From contig CAXXSX010000002.1 of assembly GCA_963677165.2 (NCBI GenBank), positions 620,001 through 684,000 of the forward strand: DNA of 64,000 bases. Direction: 5' to 3'. Under the pieces are notes generated by a model. It did not search any database. It saw only the letters and a program-made list of their open reading frames with translations, and was not told the origin of the DNA. This DNA comes from JAFGXT01 sp963677165. Its GTDB lineage: Bacteria; Verrucomicrobiota; Lentisphaeria; Victivallales; SZUA-371. The position numbers were made by a program, and so were the translations under genes. Positions 62,243 to 64,000 of this stretch are shown here, piece by piece; within the stretch, counting starts at the first letter, position 1; each line of letters opens with the position of its first letter.

Positions 62243-63682
62243 ATGACTGAAGATGCAAAAAACATTCTGTTTATTATGACAGATTCTCTGGTTCCCGACT
62301 TTATGGGATTGTATGGAGATAAGTCCGGCAACACGCCTAATTTAAGCCGACTGGCAGAGCGGGGAACAATATTTGAAAATGCATATTGTAATTCTCCTCT
62401 TTGTGCTCCCTCACGAGCGTCAATGACTACTGGAAGGTATGTATCGGATATTGGTGTATTTGATAACGCCAATAGTTTCTCTTCTGATGTGCCTACAATT
62501 GCCCATGCGCTTTCTTCGCGGGGTTATGAATCCACCATTATCGGCAAAATGCATTTTCTCGGACATGATCAGAATCACGGTTTTGAACGTATCGCTCTTG
62601 ACACCGACTATTCTCATGGCTACAGACCGGAAGAATACTCCATGGCATTTCAATGGGGAAATTTTCAAAAAGGTAATCCGTGCAGTGCAGACTGGATGGG
62701 ACCGAGTTATGTTAAAAGTGAAAAATGGGACAATTACACTTTGCATTATGACTGGGACAATAAAATTCATACCGAAGCTTTATCGTTTCTTTCAGAAAAG
62801 GATGAAAAATCCTCTCCTTTTTTCTGCTGCATATCATATCATGCGCCACATAATCCATTCTGGGTACCGGAAGAGTTGCGAAACATATTCAAAGATAAAA
62901 AACTTCCGTTGCCACGTCTCCCGGACTCAATCAATCCGGAGCATGGTCCTATGGATAAATGGCTGAATGCATTTCATTATGTTCCAGAGTTTAAGAATGC
63001 CATGATGGAAGAAAAGAGTCTTCGCTGGATGTATGAGACTTATTATTCGCTGATCTATGATCTTGATCGGCGCATTGGAGAGTTGATGGAAGTTTTCAAA
63101 CGCAATAATCTGGATCAGAATACCGTGATTGTATTTTCCAGTGATCACGGAGACATGCTTGGAAATCGCGGCATGTTGCAGAAGCGGTATCTTTACGACC
63201 GTTCGGCCAAAGTTCCGCTTATGTTTGTCATGCCCGGCGATAATAGGGCTACTAAATGCGTAAAAGAACCGGTATCGCTGATTGATCTCTTTCCTACATT
63301 TGCGGACATTGCCCGGGCGGATATTCCCGACGACTTACCCGGAATAAGCCTTTGTCCGGCGGTTGAAACAGGTCATGCGCCTGATCGTCCGGTATTTGTC
63401 GAATATCACGGCGAAGGGGTTCATGCGCCGTGTTACATGGTACGAAAGGGAGACTATAAATATATTTACGTACATGAGTATGAGGAAAGACTTTATAACC
63501 TTGCAACGGATCCCGATGAATTCTTTAATTTGATCACAGAACCAGAGCTGTCAGATGTGATTGTAGAACTAAAGGAAGAGATTTTCCGAAATTTTAACCC
63601 GGAAAATACAAGGGAAGTAGCTTTAGAAAGTCAAAAGAAACGTAAATTTATTTATGATGCAGTAGTAAAAGCAGAAGCTTGA
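62243..63682 (+). CDS. Type I sulfatase
   Basis: 479 residues. NILFIMTDSLVPDFMGLYG carries the metal Asp, CAPSRASMTTGRY is the formylglycine signature (C-x-P-S-R), and VIVFSSDHGDMLGNRGMLQK the second metal site. No signal peptide, unlike most Lentisphaerota polysaccharide sulfatases, so it may act on small imported sulfated substrates (choline-sulfatase-like subgroup). Under probable control of the divergent GntR/LacI regulator. Confidence 0.9.
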   Translation: MTEDAKNILFIMTDSLVPDFMGLYGDKSGNTPNLSRLAERGTIFENAYCNSPLCAPSRASMTTGRYVSDIGVFDNANSFSSDVPTIAHALSSRGYESTIIGKMHFLGHDQNHGFERIALDTDYSHGYRPEEYSMAFQWGNFQKGNPCSADWMGPSYVKSEKWDNYTLHYDWDNKIHTEALSFLSEKDEKSSPFFCCISYHAPHNPFWVPEELRNIFKDKKLPLPRLPDSINPEHGPMDKWLNAFHYVPEFKNAMMEEKSLRWMYETYYSLIYDLDRRIGELMEVFKRNNLDQNTVIVFSSDHGDMLGNRGMLQKRYLYDRSAKVPLMFVMPGDNRATKCVKEPVSLIDLFPTFADIARADIPDDLPGISLCPAVETGHAPDRPVFVEYHGEGVHAPCYMVRKGDYKYIYVHEYEERLYNLATDPDEFFNLITEPELSDVIVELKEEIFRNFNPENTREVALESQKKRKFIYDAVVKAEA

Positions 63683-63725
63683 CTATATTTGGCGACAAAA
63701 TAATAATAACGGAGAGAGAACTATT

Positions 63726-64000
63726 ATGAATCCATTTCTTGTCCAATCAGGCAGGCGTATGCTGCTTGAAGAGATATCCGCGTTGTATGAACAACGGAAT
63801 AACTCTACTTTAATCAACGGATTTTCAGAATTACTTGATATCGGCAATGCAATTGAAAATACGGAAAGGGTGTCTGGTTATCTGGAAGCACTCGACCGGC
63901 GGGAATGGCTCATTTCTCTTAAGGCCGAAAAACCGTTGCGCTGGAAAACTGATGTTGTTAAGAATTTGAATACAGCTACCGTAACTTTTGCCCTTAATAT
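63726..64000 (+). CDS. Start of an unidentified gene, incomplete at window edge
   Basis: An open frame from ATG with GGAGAG 8 bases upstream; at least 91 codons without a stop to the window end. It begins MNPFLVQSGRRMLLEEISAL and continues helical (LEALDRREWLISLKAEKPLR). No family recognised from this part. It follows the sulfatase by 43 bases, so it is probably cotranscribed. Confidence 0.7.
   Translation, partial: MNPFLVQSGRRMLLEEISALYEQRNNSTLINGFSELLDIGNAIENTERVSGYLEALDRREWLISLKAEKPLRWKTDVVKNLNTATVTFALN

Overview
The window reads as a chromosome segment of a Lentisphaerota bacterium, most likely Victivallales (Victivallis-like, gut type). This rests on gene content only: five prepilin-type proteins with N-terminal methylation motifs and C-terminal H-x9-DG-like ends, each next to carbohydrate genes; DUF4838 proteins; GH127, GH27 and GH106-like enzymes; many Gfo/Idh/MocA oxidoreductases; a sulfatase; and AraC, LacI and GntR/LacI hybrid regulators. 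Promoters with TTGAC(A/T)-17-TATAAT spacing are easy to see.

Layout. (1) 1-8.8 kb: a leftward set of sugar genes (GH106-like, incomplete at the window edge; GH127; a secreted TIM-barrel-like protein; a prepilin-type protein) divergent from an AraC regulator. (2) 8.8-11.75 kb: a mobile-element scar with a frameshifted rve transposase, an ORFan and the C-terminal part of a large serine recombinase, ending against nagA. (3) 11.75-21.1 kb: leftward amino-sugar and polysaccharide genes (nagA, nagB, two oxidoreductases, cupin, prepilin-type, DUF4838) with a divergent AraC gene; a GC-rich chain of small hairpins lies at 18.7 kb. (4) 21.1-24.7 kb: a decayed IS66 element bounded by a perfect 157-bp inverted repeat and enclosing a PIG-L deacetylase gene. 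(5) 24.8-36.6 kb: an accessory island. It holds a structured non-coding RNA region, a DUF6908 gene, a retron-type reverse transcriptase, an E2-like protein, a JAMM peptidase, an E1/ThiF protein, a ubiquitin-like protein, a toxin-antitoxin pair, DUF1232, a membrane alkaline-phosphatase-superfamily enzyme, a lipoprotein, an M48 protease and LexA. Repeated, covarying RNA hairpins lie between its genes. (6) 36.9-46.9 kb: a LacI regulator followed by a rightward operon (prepilin-type, oxidoreductase, alcohol dehydrogenase, DUF4838, GH27, beta-propeller). (7) 47-62 kb: a mirror-image duplication. Lipoprotein, large secreted barrel protein, prepilin-type gene and GntR/LacI regulator occur leftward at 47.6-53.2 kb and again rightward at 55.2-60.9 kb around a beta-helix gene, with nearly identical ~217-bp inverted repeats at the outer ends. 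(8) 62.2-64 kb: a sulfatase and the start of another gene.

The sugar loci look like regulator-controlled glycan utilisation units: secreted or lipidated glycosidases cut the polymer, oxidoreductases process released sugars, and NagA/NagB feed amino sugars into glycolysis. The most unusual part is 24.9-30.7 kb. There a retron-type RT sits directly upstream of a complete E1/E2/ubiquitin-like/JAMM gene set, and intercistronic hairpin elements recur three times with compensatory base changes. A second conserved-loop hairpin family (GGAAACACCAC) recurs three times at 30.8-33.2 kb.
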